DNA from: Caldilineales bacterium
Lineage (GTDB): Bacteria; Chloroflexota; Anaerolineae; Caldilineales; Caldilineaceae
DNA length: 64,000 nucleotides
Direction of reading: 5' to 3'
Assembly: GCA_012271135.1 (NCBI GenBank)
Contig: JAAXGZ010000096.1
Coordinates: forward strand, 1 to 64,000
The notes below the pieces were generated by a model. The model saw only the letters and a program-made list of their open reading frames with translations. It had not been told where the DNA came from and searched no databases. Both the position numbers and the translations under genes were made by a program. Shown here piece by piece: positions 51,656-61,549 of this stretch. Within the stretch, counting starts at the first letter, position 1, and each line of letters opens with the position of its first letter.

Positions 51656-52993
51656 ATGAACGGCAAGTGGCGTGCCGCGCGCATCCTGCTGGGCCTGCGC
51701 CTGCATTGGTGGCTGATCCTGATCAGCGTCGTGCCGTCGTTCGCACCGGTACTCAGGCCAGCTCCCTTTATCCCGGACTTGGCCCACCTTGAACCATGGC
51801 GGTATTCGGTTCTCCAACTGGAACTCGATGCCGCCGGCTACGCACTTGCCCGCCTCGTCAAGGAACGTCCCCGAACGTGGACCGACAGGGAACGCCGCGA
51901 GTTTGTCAGGCGATATGCGTCCCATCTTGAGGCCCGTTGGCAGGCCAACGAAGGGATGTGGCTGGCCAGTCACATCCTGGATCCTTTCGATTATGCAAAC
52001 TACTACCGGTACGATGCCGAGCGGCTCGAGGAAGATGCGTGGCTTGGCCTTCACCGAAACGAACTGGAACTCGTTGTTCAGTTCGAGGTGAGGGAGGAAC
52101 TCGCGCGCTTAGGGTTCGTTGCCCCTGGCCGGGTATTCCCGCCCGTTGTGTTCCGGTTGACGGATCCTCCAATTTTGGTCACGTACAGCCCGCGCGATGT
52201 GATTCAAACCATCGGCTTTACCTATGTCCACCCAAGCACGCCTTGGGTCCAGGCCGACACCTATGAGGACATGGTGCTGACCGAGCACAATCTGAGTGCC
52301 CACCTCAGTCGTGTAGGCGGGATTGCCACATATCCGACGTCAGTCCAGCCCCTGGTACCGGACCTGGAATATCTGTACGAAGTGGTAGCCCACGAATGGA
52401 TCCACACCTGGCTGGCCTTCAAGCCCCTGGGTGTTCGGTACCTGCAGTCAGACGACTTGCGCACCATCAACGAGACGGTGGCCACGATCTTTGGTGAGGA
52501 AATGGGCCGGCGCATCATGCTGCGCTACTACCCGGAACTTATCAGCAGACCCCCTCCCGCCACCATGCTTCCCATCCAACCGGACCCGGTACTGGAGGAT
52601 GCGGAGGCCGGTCCGGAAATTGCCGGCGGCAAAACAGATGATTCCGAATCGGAAAGCGGTTTCGATTTCCGGGATGCGATGCGCGAAACCAGATTGGAAA
52701 CGGACCGGCTCCTGGCAGAAGGGTTAATCGAAGACGCGGAGGCCTACATGGGAGCTCGGCGCCAGTACATCAACGCCCACGGCTACTTCATCCGCAAGCT
52801 CAACCAAGCCTACTTTGCATTCCACGGAACATACGCGACCACCGGCGGCAGTTCAAGCGACCTGGGACCGAAGCTGGAAGAATTGCGCAGACTATCACCC
52901 GACCTGTGGACGTTTATGGACACAGCCGCGGACCTCTCGAGTCGCAGTCGATTGGAACAGGTTCTCAATACGGCGCGGAACGCCGCCGAGTGA
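51656..52993 (+). CDS. Membrane-anchored gluzincin-like metallopeptidase
   Basis: A 445-residue protein. A hydrophobic segment near residues 15-33 (HWWLILISVVPSFAPVL) serves as a signal or anchor. The zinc site HEWIH is at about 246-250 with a downstream Glu in TINETVATIFGEEMGRR (Glu273), the HExxH-E arrangement of gluzincins. About 75 polar residues (DAEAGPEIAGGKTDDSESES and on) form an insert after the active site. No exact family was recognised. It follows rluD by about 95 bases; ATG 51656 is preferred over the TTG 6 bases upstream. It probably cleaves extracytoplasmic proteins. Confidence 0.75.
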   Translation: MNGKWRAARILLGLRLHWWLILISVVPSFAPVLRPAPFIPDLAHLEPWRYSVLQLELDAAGYALARLVKERPRTWTDRERREFVRRYASHLEARWQANEGMWLASHILDPFDYANYYRYDAERLEEDAWLGLHRNELELVVQFEVREELARLGFVAPGRVFPPVVFRLTDPPILVTYSPRDVIQTIGFTYVHPSTPWVQADTYEDMVLTEHNLSAHLSRVGGIATYPTSVQPLVPDLEYLYEVVAHEWIHTWLAFKPLGVRYLQSDDLRTINETVATIFGEEMGRRIMLRYYPELISRPPPATMLPIQPDPVLEDAEAGPEIAGGKTDDSESESGFDFRDAMRETRLETDRLLAEGLIEDAEAYMGARRQYINAHGYFIRKLNQAYFAFHGTYATTGGSSSDLGPKLEELRRLSPDLWTFMDTAADLSSRSRLEQVLNTARNAAE

Positions 52994-53330
52994 CAAAGTC
53001 GGAGGCCGGGGAGGCTCCGTTCGCAAACTGTGCCGGTTTTGTGGGGATGCTTGCCAACCCACCGGCCGTGCCGGCAACTTAAATTCAATCCGGGAACATA
53101 TCCGGGCCTGACATGGTTCTGTCCGGTGGACAACCTCGCCAATCACACAAGCAACCTCGTAGACGCCCCGATATAGGCAACTTCAAATCCGTGGGGGAGC
53201 CTCACTCACCCGGAACATCCGGTTCGACCCAGGCAGAACCATCAGTTGCATCCTGAAGACACCAGCGCACCCAGCCGGCCGAGTCCGGGTTTCAGATATC
53301 GACTCGCGGTTGGAGGTGGAGCCGAATGCG
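52994..53330. other. Intergenic stretch between convergent genes
   Basis: This stretch lies between the ends of the metallopeptidase (plus) and S9 peptidase (minus) genes. A short hairpin CCGGC-CGT-GCCGG near 53063 is the only structure seen. It may help terminate transcription. No gene was recognised. Confidence 0.35.
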
Positions 53331-55274
53331 TCAGCCACCTCCGGAGCCCATGTCGATGTCCAGGTCCGGAAGCGCCTCCGCCGGTTCGTAGCCGAAGAAC
53401 CGCGCCAGGAAACTGGTCTCGGCCTGCAGGGACCGGACAATGTTCTCGGCCTTGCGGAATCCGTGCTGTTCCCCCGCGAACAACAGATAGGCCACCGGCA
53501 CGCCCCTGGAGCGCAAGGCGTCGACCATCATCTCGGCCTGATTGGGCAGCACGATCTTGTCCTCGTCCCCTTGCAGGAAGAGCACGGGGCAGGTGATGCC
53601 TTCGGCCCCGGTCAGGGGCGACCGCTCCTCGTAGATGTGCGCTTCGTCCGGGTACCTGCCCACCAGCGAATCCAGGTATCGGGACTCGAACTTGTGGGTC
53701 TCCCGGGCCAGCGCACCGAGGTCGCTGACCCCGAAGTAGCTGATCCCCACGTGGAACAGGTCGGTAAAGGCCAAACAGGCCAGCGTGGTGAAGCCGCCCG
53801 CACTGCCGCCCGAAATTGACAACCGCTGCCCATCGGCCAACCCCTGTTCCACCAAGTGCACGGCTGCGTTGCCGCAGTCCTGGACGTCCACCAGCCCCCA
53901 GGTCCCATTCAGCCGGCGGCGATAGGCCGTCCCGTAACCTGTGCTGCCGCCATAGTTGACATCCACCACCGCGAAACCGCGGCTGGTCCAGTACTGGATC
54001 TGCAAATCCAGGTTGTTACCGGTCTGGGAGGTGGGGCCGCCATGGCTCTTGACCCTGAGCGGTGGCAGTTCGCCTGCGGGAACTTCGTATTCGGGATTGG
54101 CCGGCGGGTAGTACCAGGCATGGGCAGTCTGACCGCCCTCCGTTTCGAACTCGACGGCTTGTGGCATTGAGTAGTACCCAGGGTCCACGTCGACCTCGTT
54201 CGATGTCCTGAGTTCCCGCACCTCGCGGCTGGCAAGGTCCAACAGCACCAACGTGGTGAAACGAGTGGGGCTGGCCGCCAGGAACAGACCGTGCCGTTCG
54301 TTGGCGGCCAGGGAGGAGAACGACGAGTAGGGCGTATCGACAGGGTCCAAGTCCCCGTTGTCAAGGTCCAGAATCCCCAAGTTGCCGCCCGAGGCGCTCG
54401 ACCAGGTGCACAGAATGTGCGTTCGGTCGATGAACGCGTACTTCGACAGGCCAAACACCCACTGCGGCGCCCCGAACTCGGCTTCCATCGGACACACGTT
54501 GGTCGGAGCCTCGGTATCCATGCGGTACAGGTTCCACCAGCCGTCCGGATCCGCCACGCAAAACAGTTCGTTGTCGGGAGACCAGGCCGGCTGGAAGATG
54601 GACACACCGGATTCGGCCCAGACCAGTTCCGGCTGTACCGCCTCTCCGAACTCGTCCAGTTCCGTCATCCACAACTCGGTTTCGTCCCACGGCATGTCCG
54701 GATGGTTCCAGGCCAGCCAGGCCAACTTGGTTCCATCCCGGCTGAGAACGGGGGAGGAATAGAAGTCGTGGCCCTGAGCCATGACGACCACCGAGCCGCG
54801 CGCTTCCGTGTCCACCATCACCAGCGTGTTCGAACACTCCTGGTTGGGCACGGAGTGGTCCTCGCGGACCGCGTACACGCGCCCGGTGGACCGGTTCACC
54901 GCGAAATCCGCGTATCGGCACTGGTTCGGCGGCAGGAACTGTTCGACGCGCCGCCGGCCTGATGCCCGCCAGGTATACAGGCAGTCGTCGGCGAAGTTGC
55001 TGAACAACACCTTGCCATCCAGCACCCCGTAGGGATTGCCACCATACTCGTGCACCTTGGTTCGCACGCTGTACTGCCCCGACACCAGGTCGCGCGGCCT
55101 TTGTCCGATGGTTTGGCGCACCAGGGCATAGCGCCCTTCATTGCCAGGCCGCATCTCCACCCAGTAGATGTCGTCGTCCACCAGCTTGGGATCGAATATC
55201 GATATGGACTTCGAGGTCAGCAGTTCCGCCGTGATCGGGGACTGCCAGGTTCCGCATGGTGCTGTCTTGGGCAT
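53331..55274 (-). CDS. S9-family prolyl oligopeptidase (acylaminoacyl-peptidase type)
   Basis: A 647-residue serine peptidase. An N-terminal beta-propeller (about 30-380) is followed by an alpha/beta-hydrolase domain. Its triad is Ser491 (SISGGSAGGFTTLA), Asp in LQGDEDKIVLP (about 572) and His604 (GEQHGFRK). VKSHGGPTSQTG contains the oxyanion HGGP. The start MPKTAPCGTWQSPITAELL at 55274 is family-like; the frame is open further upstream but overlaps the preceding binding-protein gene. No signal peptide is visible, so the enzyme is probably cytoplasmic and trims small peptides. Confidence 0.93.
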   Translation of the reverse strand: MPKTAPCGTWQSPITAELLTSKSISIFDPKLVDDDIYWVEMRPGNEGRYALVRQTIGQRPRDLVSGQYSVRTKVHEYGGNPYGVLDGKVLFSNFADDCLYTWRASGRRRVEQFLPPNQCRYADFAVNRSTGRVYAVREDHSVPNQECSNTLVMVDTEARGSVVVMAQGHDFYSSPVLSRDGTKLAWLAWNHPDMPWDETELWMTELDEFGEAVQPELVWAESGVSIFQPAWSPDNELFCVADPDGWWNLYRMDTEAPTNVCPMEAEFGAPQWVFGLSKYAFIDRTHILCTWSSASGGNLGILDLDNGDLDPVDTPYSSFSSLAANERHGLFLAASPTRFTTLVLLDLASREVRELRTSNEVDVDPGYYSMPQAVEFETEGGQTAHAWYYPPANPEYEVPAGELPPLRVKSHGGPTSQTGNNLDLQIQYWTSRGFAVVDVNYGGSTGYGTAYRRRLNGTWGLVDVQDCGNAAVHLVEQGLADGQRLSISGGSAGGFTTLACLAFTDLFHVGISYFGVSDLGALARETHKFESRYLDSLVGRYPDEAHIYEERSPLTGAEGITCPVLFLQGDEDKIVLPNQAEMMVDALRSRGVPVAYLLFAGEQHGFRKAENIVRSLQAETSFLARFFGYEPAEALPDLDIDMGSGGG

Positions 55275-55318
55275 GAAATTTCCATTGAATGTGTGTTGCG
55301 ACAAGGTTGGGCCGGGGA

Positions 55319-56662
55319 TCAGCCTCCGACCTCTCCGCGCACGGCGCGAGCTTCGCGCGCCGCGGTGATCAAAGCCTCCTGTGCAGGCACATAGCCGGCT
55401 GGATCCAGTGCCTCCTCCATCCAACTGCCGACGACCTCCAGTTCCTGGGCGAAGGTGGGACTGGGACGCAGCGGCACCGATGCACGAACCGTGTCCATGG
55501 CGGTCCGCTGCCAATCGTACTTGGCGTCGGCCATAAGATCATGTTCATAGACATAGCGATAGGCCGGTTTGGGGGCGACATCCGCGATCCGCCGCTGCAG
55601 GGCGATGTTGTCGGGTCCCAGCCACCAGACCCCGAAGACCGCCGCGCCCTCAATGTTGCGGGCCCCGCGCGCCAGTCCCATGCAATTCGTCCAGAACGGC
55701 GTTCCCGCCTTGGCCGAGTCCCGTTCAAGCCGCATGTTGGAGCCGGTGGTGGCGACATCCGCATTGCCCGCGCCCTGGAACGTGTTGGCCACCGCGCCGT
55801 GCAGATCAACCGACGTCATGATGGCGGTTTGGCCCCGCATCCACATCCCGAAGCCTCTTTCGCTTTCCGGCATCAGGTCCGAAAGGACCATTTCCTGGAG
55901 CCAGGTGAGCGCCAGAAGTGCCACCTCACCATCCCACTTGATGTGGTCGTCGGACGTGTAGGGGTTTTCCTCCCCGCTCCAAATCATGGCCGTCAGGTCC
56001 GAAAGGGGACTGAAGGCCCTGTCGAACGGGATCAGCGACGACGACTGCTTGATCGCCTGGGCAGCCAACATGGTGTCGTCCCAGGTAACCGGGTCGTCGG
56101 TCACACCGGCAGCCTCCAACGGCGCGTTCAGCCAGGCCAAGGCGATCGAACTGACATTGATTGGCAGCCCCATTTGTTGCCCGCGGGCCCGCGCGGCCTC
56201 CCGCACCGGAAGGTCCAGGCCCTCCATGATCCGATCCGCACCGGGCAGCCCGCCCTCTTCCAAGTGGGCATCCCAAGGCTGGATCAATTCGTAGTCAAGC
56301 CAGGCCTGGGTCTCCGTGGGCATGGGAATAGGAAGGATGCCATCGTATGCACCCGATCCCTCCGCGGCAGCCTGGCTGGCCTGCCCGAATAGTCCCTCCA
56401 GGTCGCTTTCATGCACCACAAGCGGCCAATGGGGATACGCTTCGGACCAAGGTCCCTCCATTGTCTCGAAATCCAGGAGGAACAGGTACTCCTCGGCCAC
56501 CAGCAGGTTGAGATCCTTGATTTCAGGTGTGGGCTCCGGTCTGCTGAGAAAACCGGGCCGGCGGCAGGCCGCCACCGAGGCCGAGAAACCGGCCGCGCCG
56601 AGAAGCCGGAGCACCGAACGGCGGCTCACCGCGGTTGCCACAGAAGTTTGAGTGGGGGTCAC
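55319..56662 (-). CDS. Extracellular solute-binding lipoprotein, family 1 (second, orphan)
   Basis: A 447-residue ABC-type binding protein. The start is GTG 56662, giving a Tat-type signal with SRRSVLRLLG (13-22) and lipobox SVAAC (lipid Cys33). LPINVSSIALAWLNAPLEAAG and ENPYTSDDHIKWDGEVALLA are in the style of sugar-binding family 1 proteins. No permease or ATPase is adjacent; an S9 peptidase follows after 44 bases. It is divergent from an IMPase gene. The ligand is unknown. Confidence 0.8.
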   Translation of the reverse strand: MTPTQTSVATAVSRRSVLRLLGAAGFSASVAACRRPGFLSRPEPTPEIKDLNLLVAEEYLFLLDFETMEGPWSEAYPHWPLVVHESDLEGLFGQASQAAAEGSGAYDGILPIPMPTETQAWLDYELIQPWDAHLEEGGLPGADRIMEGLDLPVREAARARGQQMGLPINVSSIALAWLNAPLEAAGVTDDPVTWDDTMLAAQAIKQSSSLIPFDRAFSPLSDLTAMIWSGEENPYTSDDHIKWDGEVALLALTWLQEMVLSDLMPESERGFGMWMRGQTAIMTSVDLHGAVANTFQGAGNADVATTGSNMRLERDSAKAGTPFWTNCMGLARGARNIEGAAVFGVWWLGPDNIALQRRIADVAPKPAYRYVYEHDLMADAKYDWQRTAMDTVRASVPLRPSPTFAQELEVVGSWMEEALDPAGYVPAQEALITAAREARAVRGEVGG

Positions 56663-56893
56663 GAGTAGCGTTTCCAAACTGGTATGCGGGTTGCCGTTGC
56701 ACCAAGGTAAAGTGCCGCAGGCTGCCAAAGTCCAAGTTCTTGTTGCATTCGGATTCTACAGAACGATACCTGTGCCATGGCCGGCCTGGCTCGGTCCTGC
56801 CGCGGATGCTCCGCCCCTGATACCGGATTCTGCGTGGGCCATTCCGGACGAGCGTCCGCCGTTCCCATGAACATTGGTTGGACAACACAACCT

Positions 56894-56899
56894 TATAAT
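56894..56899 (+). promoter_or_regulatory. Perfect -10 box ahead of the IMPase gene
   Basis: TATAAT at 56894-56899 lies 41 bases before ATG 56941 in the divergent intergenic region. The -35 region 17 bases upstream (ACATTG) is poor, so an activator may be needed if this is a promoter. Confidence 0.35.
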
Positions 56900-56940
56900 G
56901 CGGCAGCTACGGTTCCGGCACACTCCAATCTTGCCTTTCC

Positions 56941-57813
56941 ATGCCCATTGTCAATCCCATGCCGCAAGGTGCCTGGTTGCACCGCGAAGCCGGCACCATT
57001 CTCGGAATTCTGGGAACTGCCGGTGAAATAGTGTCCGGGTACTTTGCGAAGGACACGGCCGTGGAGTTCAAGAACATCGATGAACCTGTGACTGCAGCGG
57101 ACCGGGAGTGCAGCGCTTTCATAACATCCAGCCTCAGGAATGCATTTCCGGACGACGGGATCCTTTCGGAAGAAGAGCCCGACACAGTCGAACGGTTGAG
57201 CAAGGAGAGGGTTTGGATCATTGATCCTCTCGACGGCACACAGGAATTCGTGATTGGACTGCCGCAATTCGTGATCATGGCGGGCTTGGCGATCCATGGC
57301 AAGCCATGCCTGGGCATCGTCTTGCAGCCGACCTCGGGCCTGGTGTACATCGGAATTCCGGGCATGGGCGCCTGGGTCCACCGGGATGGTTGCACGCTTC
57401 CGGCTCGTGCCGGCCACCGAGATGAACTGTCCCGCATGCGGGCGGCGGTGTCGCGCAGCCACCTGACCGCATTGATGGAGACCTGTCTCGATGATGCGGG
57501 ATTCGCGGACCACACGCGCATCGGCAGTGCCGGCCTCAAGGCGGGTCTGGTGGCCGAAGGCCGGGCGGACTGCTGGTTCCACGCATCCATTGGCCTCAAG
57601 GAATGGGATGTCTGCGCACCGCACGCCATTCTGGAAGCCGCAGGCGCCATCGTGACCGACTGCTGGGGTCGCGACCGCAGATACAATCAAGTCGACTACC
57701 ACCTGCGCCATGGCGTGATCGCCTCCAACGGCCGTCGGCACACGCAGCTGATCAGCCACATCAGCCGCGTGTGCGCCGACCATGGTTTCCATAGGGACAA
57801 TGGGTTTGCCTAA
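56941..57813 (+). CDS. Inositol monophosphatase-family phosphatase, CysQ-like
   Basis: A 290-residue Mg2+-dependent phosphatase. The metal site is formed by Glu77-Glu78 (LSEEEP), Asp95 and Asp98 (IIDPLDGTQEF), and the Asp of KEWDVCAPHAILEAAG. The DPVTAADRE-like segment (DEPVTAADREC) is also present. The family dephosphorylates inositol phosphates, histidinol phosphate, PAP or fructose bisphosphate. The GTQEF variant and overall style recall CysQ (3-prime-phosphoadenosine bisphosphate), but this is not certain. No clear ribosome site precedes ATG 56941; a Met 6 codons later is possible. Confidence 0.88.
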   Translation: MPIVNPMPQGAWLHREAGTILGILGTAGEIVSGYFAKDTAVEFKNIDEPVTAADRECSAFITSSLRNAFPDDGILSEEEPDTVERLSKERVWIIDPLDGTQEFVIGLPQFVIMAGLAIHGKPCLGIVLQPTSGLVYIGIPGMGAWVHRDGCTLPARAGHRDELSRMRAAVSRSHLTALMETCLDDAGFADHTRIGSAGLKAGLVAEGRADCWFHASIGLKEWDVCAPHAILEAAGAIVTDCWGRDRRYNQVDYHLRHGVIASNGRRHTQLISHISRVCADHGFHRDNGFA

Positions 57814-57852
57814 GGCTTTCGCGGCACCAACCGACCAAACCGGCGGACTTCA

Positions 57853-60800
57853 GTGAACCGTTCACCCGGATGGCCCAACTTATTGGGCCTGGTCGATCCC
57901 GATCCCAAGAACCCGGGCGGCCTCCAAACCGCCTTGGGCCACCCGCCCGGCTGGGCGGTTTTTCAGCGCAGCCTGTCCAGCGATGCCACCGTGTACCGGG
58001 GCGACGACTGGACCAGCCTGTCCGACGCGGGCACAGCCGTCATCTGCTGTCTTGAGTGGGAACCCGGCTCGGGCGGCACGGTTCCCGGTTTCGAACACTT
58101 GCCTGCCTTTGCCAGCCGCTGCCGCGAATATGTGCAGGGCACGCGGGGATGCCACATCTGGGTTGTGGGCGACGAACCCAACCGAGCAAGCCAATGGCCG
58201 GGGGCCGCGGCCGATCCGCATCCCGATGCCGAAGGCACGTTGGAGGTGCTGCCGCCGCGGTACTTGCCCGGCCGATACTCCCAACTGACCGGTCACGGCA
58301 CCCCCGCAACCACCTCCGGCACACAGCCGATCACCCCCGAACAGTATGCCGAGTGCCTGAAACAGGCCGGGGCCGCAATCAGATCGGTGCCGGACCACGA
58401 GGACGACCTGATCCTGTGTGCGGCCATTGCTCCCTGGAACGCCGACTTTCGGGATCCCGACAACCCTAGTGGCGACTGGATCGGCTACTTTGAGACAGTC
58501 TGCACAGCACTGGGCGCGGACGATCTCCAAGGATTTGCGCTGCACGCGGCCACGTCCGGATCCGACCTTGGCGAAATCACAACCGAAGAGCGTCTGGCCT
58601 TTCCCTTTTCGGGGCGCAGGCGCGGCTTTCGGGCCTACCTGGACTTCATCCACGCCATCCCACCAAGGTTCCACCACCTGCCGGTGTTCATCACCGAGGT
58701 GTCGCGGCTCGAGCCCTGGGGCAACGACGACAACGGTTGGACCGGGGCCGCCTTGGCGGACATCCAATCCCACAACCGGACGCGCATCCAAAATCCGATA
58801 CGGTGCGCGGCCCTGTACACCTGGAACAGCGAGTCGCCGTGGACGCTTCGGGACAAACCCCTGCTCGCGGCGGACATTGCCCGCTCCATCTCGGCGCTTG
58901 AAGTGCGCCGGTATCAGGACTCCCTGCTCCCGGTCGCGTGGACCCGCGTCGAGGTCCCGGCAAGGGTGGAGCCGGACCGGACTCTGACGGCGAATCTGGC
59001 CTTTGAAAACGCAGGTACGGAACCCCTGGCCGCCAGCGGGGACGCACCCGTGCGCATTAGCTGCATGCTGGGCCGCACGGATCCGGTGTCCGGCAGCTGC
59101 AACGTCGAGACGGACCGACGCTTCCCGTTGCCGAGGGACATCAATGCCGGGCAGGGATGTGAAGTGTCCATCGAACTGCAGGCTCCCGAAGTCGCCGCCG
59201 ACATCATCCTGTTCATCGGCATCGTTCCGGCGGGTTTTCTCTGGTCGGCCGCGGTGGTCGAGGACGCCATACAGGTTCCCTTGCGCCTGGTATCGGAGGA
59301 GGCGACGGCTGCGGATTCCCCCGACCACGGTGCGGAAGATCCCGATGAAAAACCAGCGGCCAAGTCCACGGCCGCCTTGGAGAGTGAAGAGGAACCAACC
59401 CGCGACCTTGGGGTTGAGCGTCCTCCACCCCGCGAAGAGACCGCCACCTCACCGAAAATGGACATTGTTCCCGAAGACCAGGGGATTTCCGAGCCGGAAG
59501 AGTTCACCGATGACGACGAGGAGAAGTTGTCGGAATCTGTTTCGGAATACCCGGATCCCGAGGTCCGTGTCCCCCCTGCCGCCATCGACCTGAGTGCCTT
59601 TTTCCACCGCCTTTCCGGGAACTCCGCGGAACGAGCCCTGATAGACATTACCAGGGTCGTTTTTGTCGAGTCCAGCTTCGACGGAGATCCGCCCATCAAC
59701 GAGATCACCGACCACTTTGCCAAGCAAGGCTACGAGCAGGTCCCACTGCACTTCCTGTTAATCGAACCGAACTGTGTCTACCAGGTCCACAAGGCGGAGC
59801 ACAACCCAATCCCATACGCCGCAAACCTGGCATCCGCCGTCGTACTGAGTCTGCCCAAGGCACAAGGTGACACCCGAGGCTGGCTGTCGCGGTTCGACGA
59901 GCTGGCCGATACGGTGTTCGAGGTGCTGTCCACGGTCTTCAACGGGAATCCACCGCCCGAACTGGAGGTGGGCGTTGACACCCTGGATGGGGACCTGGGA
60001 TTCAAGTCCGGCGCCAGCGACCACTTGGAGGACATTTGCCTGCTGTGGTCCAGCCGTTGGGCGGACGGCGTGGACAGGCTCGTTCCCCTAACGTTCGTTC
60101 CGGTTGCACTGCCATTGGAAGGTTCGCCCCCTGTAGTCCGGGAACCGGACCCGGCCGAGGCAAGCCCCGAAATAGAGACCGAGATACCGGACGCCGACAC
60201 AGTACCGGACCCGACAGAACCGGGCATCACCGAAACAGGCGTCCCTGCCGAAACAGCCACCGCCGGTATCGAGCCGGTTCTGACCTTCGACGACGACTCG
60301 GGGTTTGTCCAACTGGAGCTGGACTCCGCCCGTTGGCTGAACCTGCGTTTCTCCCATCTGCAGGCCACATCGGTTTGCCTCTGGGTCTCCGGTGAAAACG
60401 GCACATTGCCCCTGACGCAGTTCCGGCGGATCCATAACATGGCTGCCTCCGAGGTGTACTGCCACTACGTGATTGAACCGTCGGGTCGCATCCTGGACAC
60501 CGGCCGACCAGCGGCCGCGCGCGAGCACCTGCCTCCCAAGTACCGGGATGCAGTCCACATCTGCCTGCGGGGGCGCGGGCCACATCCCCAACGGGACTTG
60601 GATCAACTGGACGCCTGCAGCAGTCTCCTGGTGGAACTGCTGCACAGTCCGGCCATCGCGGACCGATGGCAGACCATCGGCGGAAACCTGGCCGATGTCC
60701 TGCTCGTCGGAAGCAGCCGGTGGCAGCACGGTCCGGCCTGGACCGATGCTGTGACAGCCACAGTCAGCGAGGTGGATGTCGACCGGGATGCGGCTGGCGG

Positions 60801-61503
60801 CTCTGAACACCACCCGGTGGAAGTGCAGCCTCACAGTATCGATCCGCTGCCGAGCGCGGGCGCGGAATCCGGCGAACCGGACCGCGCCCCCCAGACGGAA
60901 CCTCCCGCCTCATCCGTGACCGGACAGGGAGTCGGCGGCGTTGACGCGCCGCCCATCGTAGACCGGGTTGGCACCATCCCCAAGCATCCCGTTCTGGACT
61001 TCCCCAAGCGGCGGCTCAGTGCCATACGGCACATCGTGGTCCACCAGTCCGGGTTTCCCAGTCATGTAACCCCGCATGCCATGGCTGAATCCCTGGTACT
61101 TGACCAGCTAGCCATGGACGGCACGGAACCGGGTCTGCCCTACCACTTCGTGGTCCAGGTCGACGGTACCGTAGAACAGATCCACGACCTCTCGGTGGCA
61201 TGCCACTCAACGCAAGACGGCCACGACAGCATCGTGGCCGTGTGCCTGGCAGGTACATTCAGCCAGGGCATCAACCCCACACCCCTACAACTCGAACATG
61301 CCGGACATCTGATTGCCTGGCTGCTGCAAACCTGCTATTTGTCCGAGGCAGACATCGTCGGTCACCGCGACGTGGACCCGTTCGAGGAGGTGTGTCCTGG
61401 CGAGGAATGGAGTACTGGGCACAACTGGGGCCAAACACTCCGGTACCACGTTTCCCGTCATCTGTCAGGCAACCCTGCGGATGCGGTCTCGGTGCATCGA
61501 TAA
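57853..61503 (+). CDS. 1216-residue protein: glycosidase-like barrel plus three amidase/PGRP-like modules
   Basis: The protein starts with GTG 57853 and has no signal peptide. Residues about 1-330 look like a TIM-barrel glycosidase-type domain (GLVDPDPKNPGGLQ, HIWVVGDEPN, LPVFITEVSRLEPWG). About 340-480 is beta-rich, followed by a long acidic linker (480-590). Three modules related to N-acetylmuramoyl-L-alanine amidase 2/PGRP follow. The first is at about 600-755 (RVVFVESSFDGD) and the second at about 815-955 (RRIHNMAASEVYCHYVIEPS), separated by acidic linkers. The third is at about 1055-1210. Only the third looks catalytic, with VVHQSG, YHFVV, VACHSTQDG and VGHRDVDPFEEVCPG. It probably binds or processes peptidoglycan or related glycans. 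Confidence 0.75.
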   Translation: MNRSPGWPNLLGLVDPDPKNPGGLQTALGHPPGWAVFQRSLSSDATVYRGDDWTSLSDAGTAVICCLEWEPGSGGTVPGFEHLPAFASRCREYVQGTRGCHIWVVGDEPNRASQWPGAAADPHPDAEGTLEVLPPRYLPGRYSQLTGHGTPATTSGTQPITPEQYAECLKQAGAAIRSVPDHEDDLILCAAIAPWNADFRDPDNPSGDWIGYFETVCTALGADDLQGFALHAATSGSDLGEITTEERLAFPFSGRRRGFRAYLDFIHAIPPRFHHLPVFITEVSRLEPWGNDDNGWTGAALADIQSHNRTRIQNPIRCAALYTWNSESPWTLRDKPLLAADIARSISALEVRRYQDSLLPVAWTRVEVPARVEPDRTLTANLAFENAGTEPLAASGDAPVRISCMLGRTDPVSGSCNVETDRRFPLPRDINAGQGCEVSIELQAPEVAADIILFIGIVPAGFLWSAAVVEDAIQVPLRLVSEEATAADSPDHGAEDPDEKPAAKSTAALESEEEPTRDLGVERPPPREETATSPKMDIVPEDQGISEPEEFTDDDEEKLSESVSEYPDPEVRVPPAAIDLSAFFHRLSGNSAERALIDITRVVFVESSFDGDPPINEITDHFAKQGYEQVPLHFLLIEPNCVYQVHKAEHNPIPYAANLASAVVLSLPKAQGDTRGWLSRFDELADTVFEVLSTVFNGNPPPELEVGVDTLDGDLGFKSGASDHLEDICLLWSSRWADGVDRLVPLTFVPVALPLEGSPPVVREPDPAEASPEIETEIPDADTVPDPTEPGITETGVPAETATAGIEPVLTFDDDSGFVQLELDSARWLNLRFSHLQATSVCLWVSGENGTLPLTQFRRIHNMAASEVYCHYVIEPSGRILDTGRPAAAREHLPPKYRDAVHICLRGRGPHPQRDLDQLDACSSLLVELLHSPAIADRWQTIGGNLADVLLVGSSRWQHGPAWTDAVTATVSEVDVDRDAAGGSEHHPVEVQPHSIDPLPSAGAESGEPDRAPQTEPPASSVTGQGVGGVDAPPIVDRVGTIPKHPVLDFPKRRLSAIRHIVVHQSGFPSHVTPHAMAESLVLDQLAMDGTEPGLPYHFVVQVDGTVEQIHDLSVACHSTQDGHDSIVAVCLAGTFSQGINPTPLQLEHAGHLIAWLLQTCYLSEADIVGHRDVDPFEEVCPGEEWSTGHNWGQTLRYHVSRHLSGNPADAVSVHR

Positions 61504-61549
61504 GCCTTCAATTTTGTAAGGTATTGTGTTGCATAGCATCATGTTGGGT

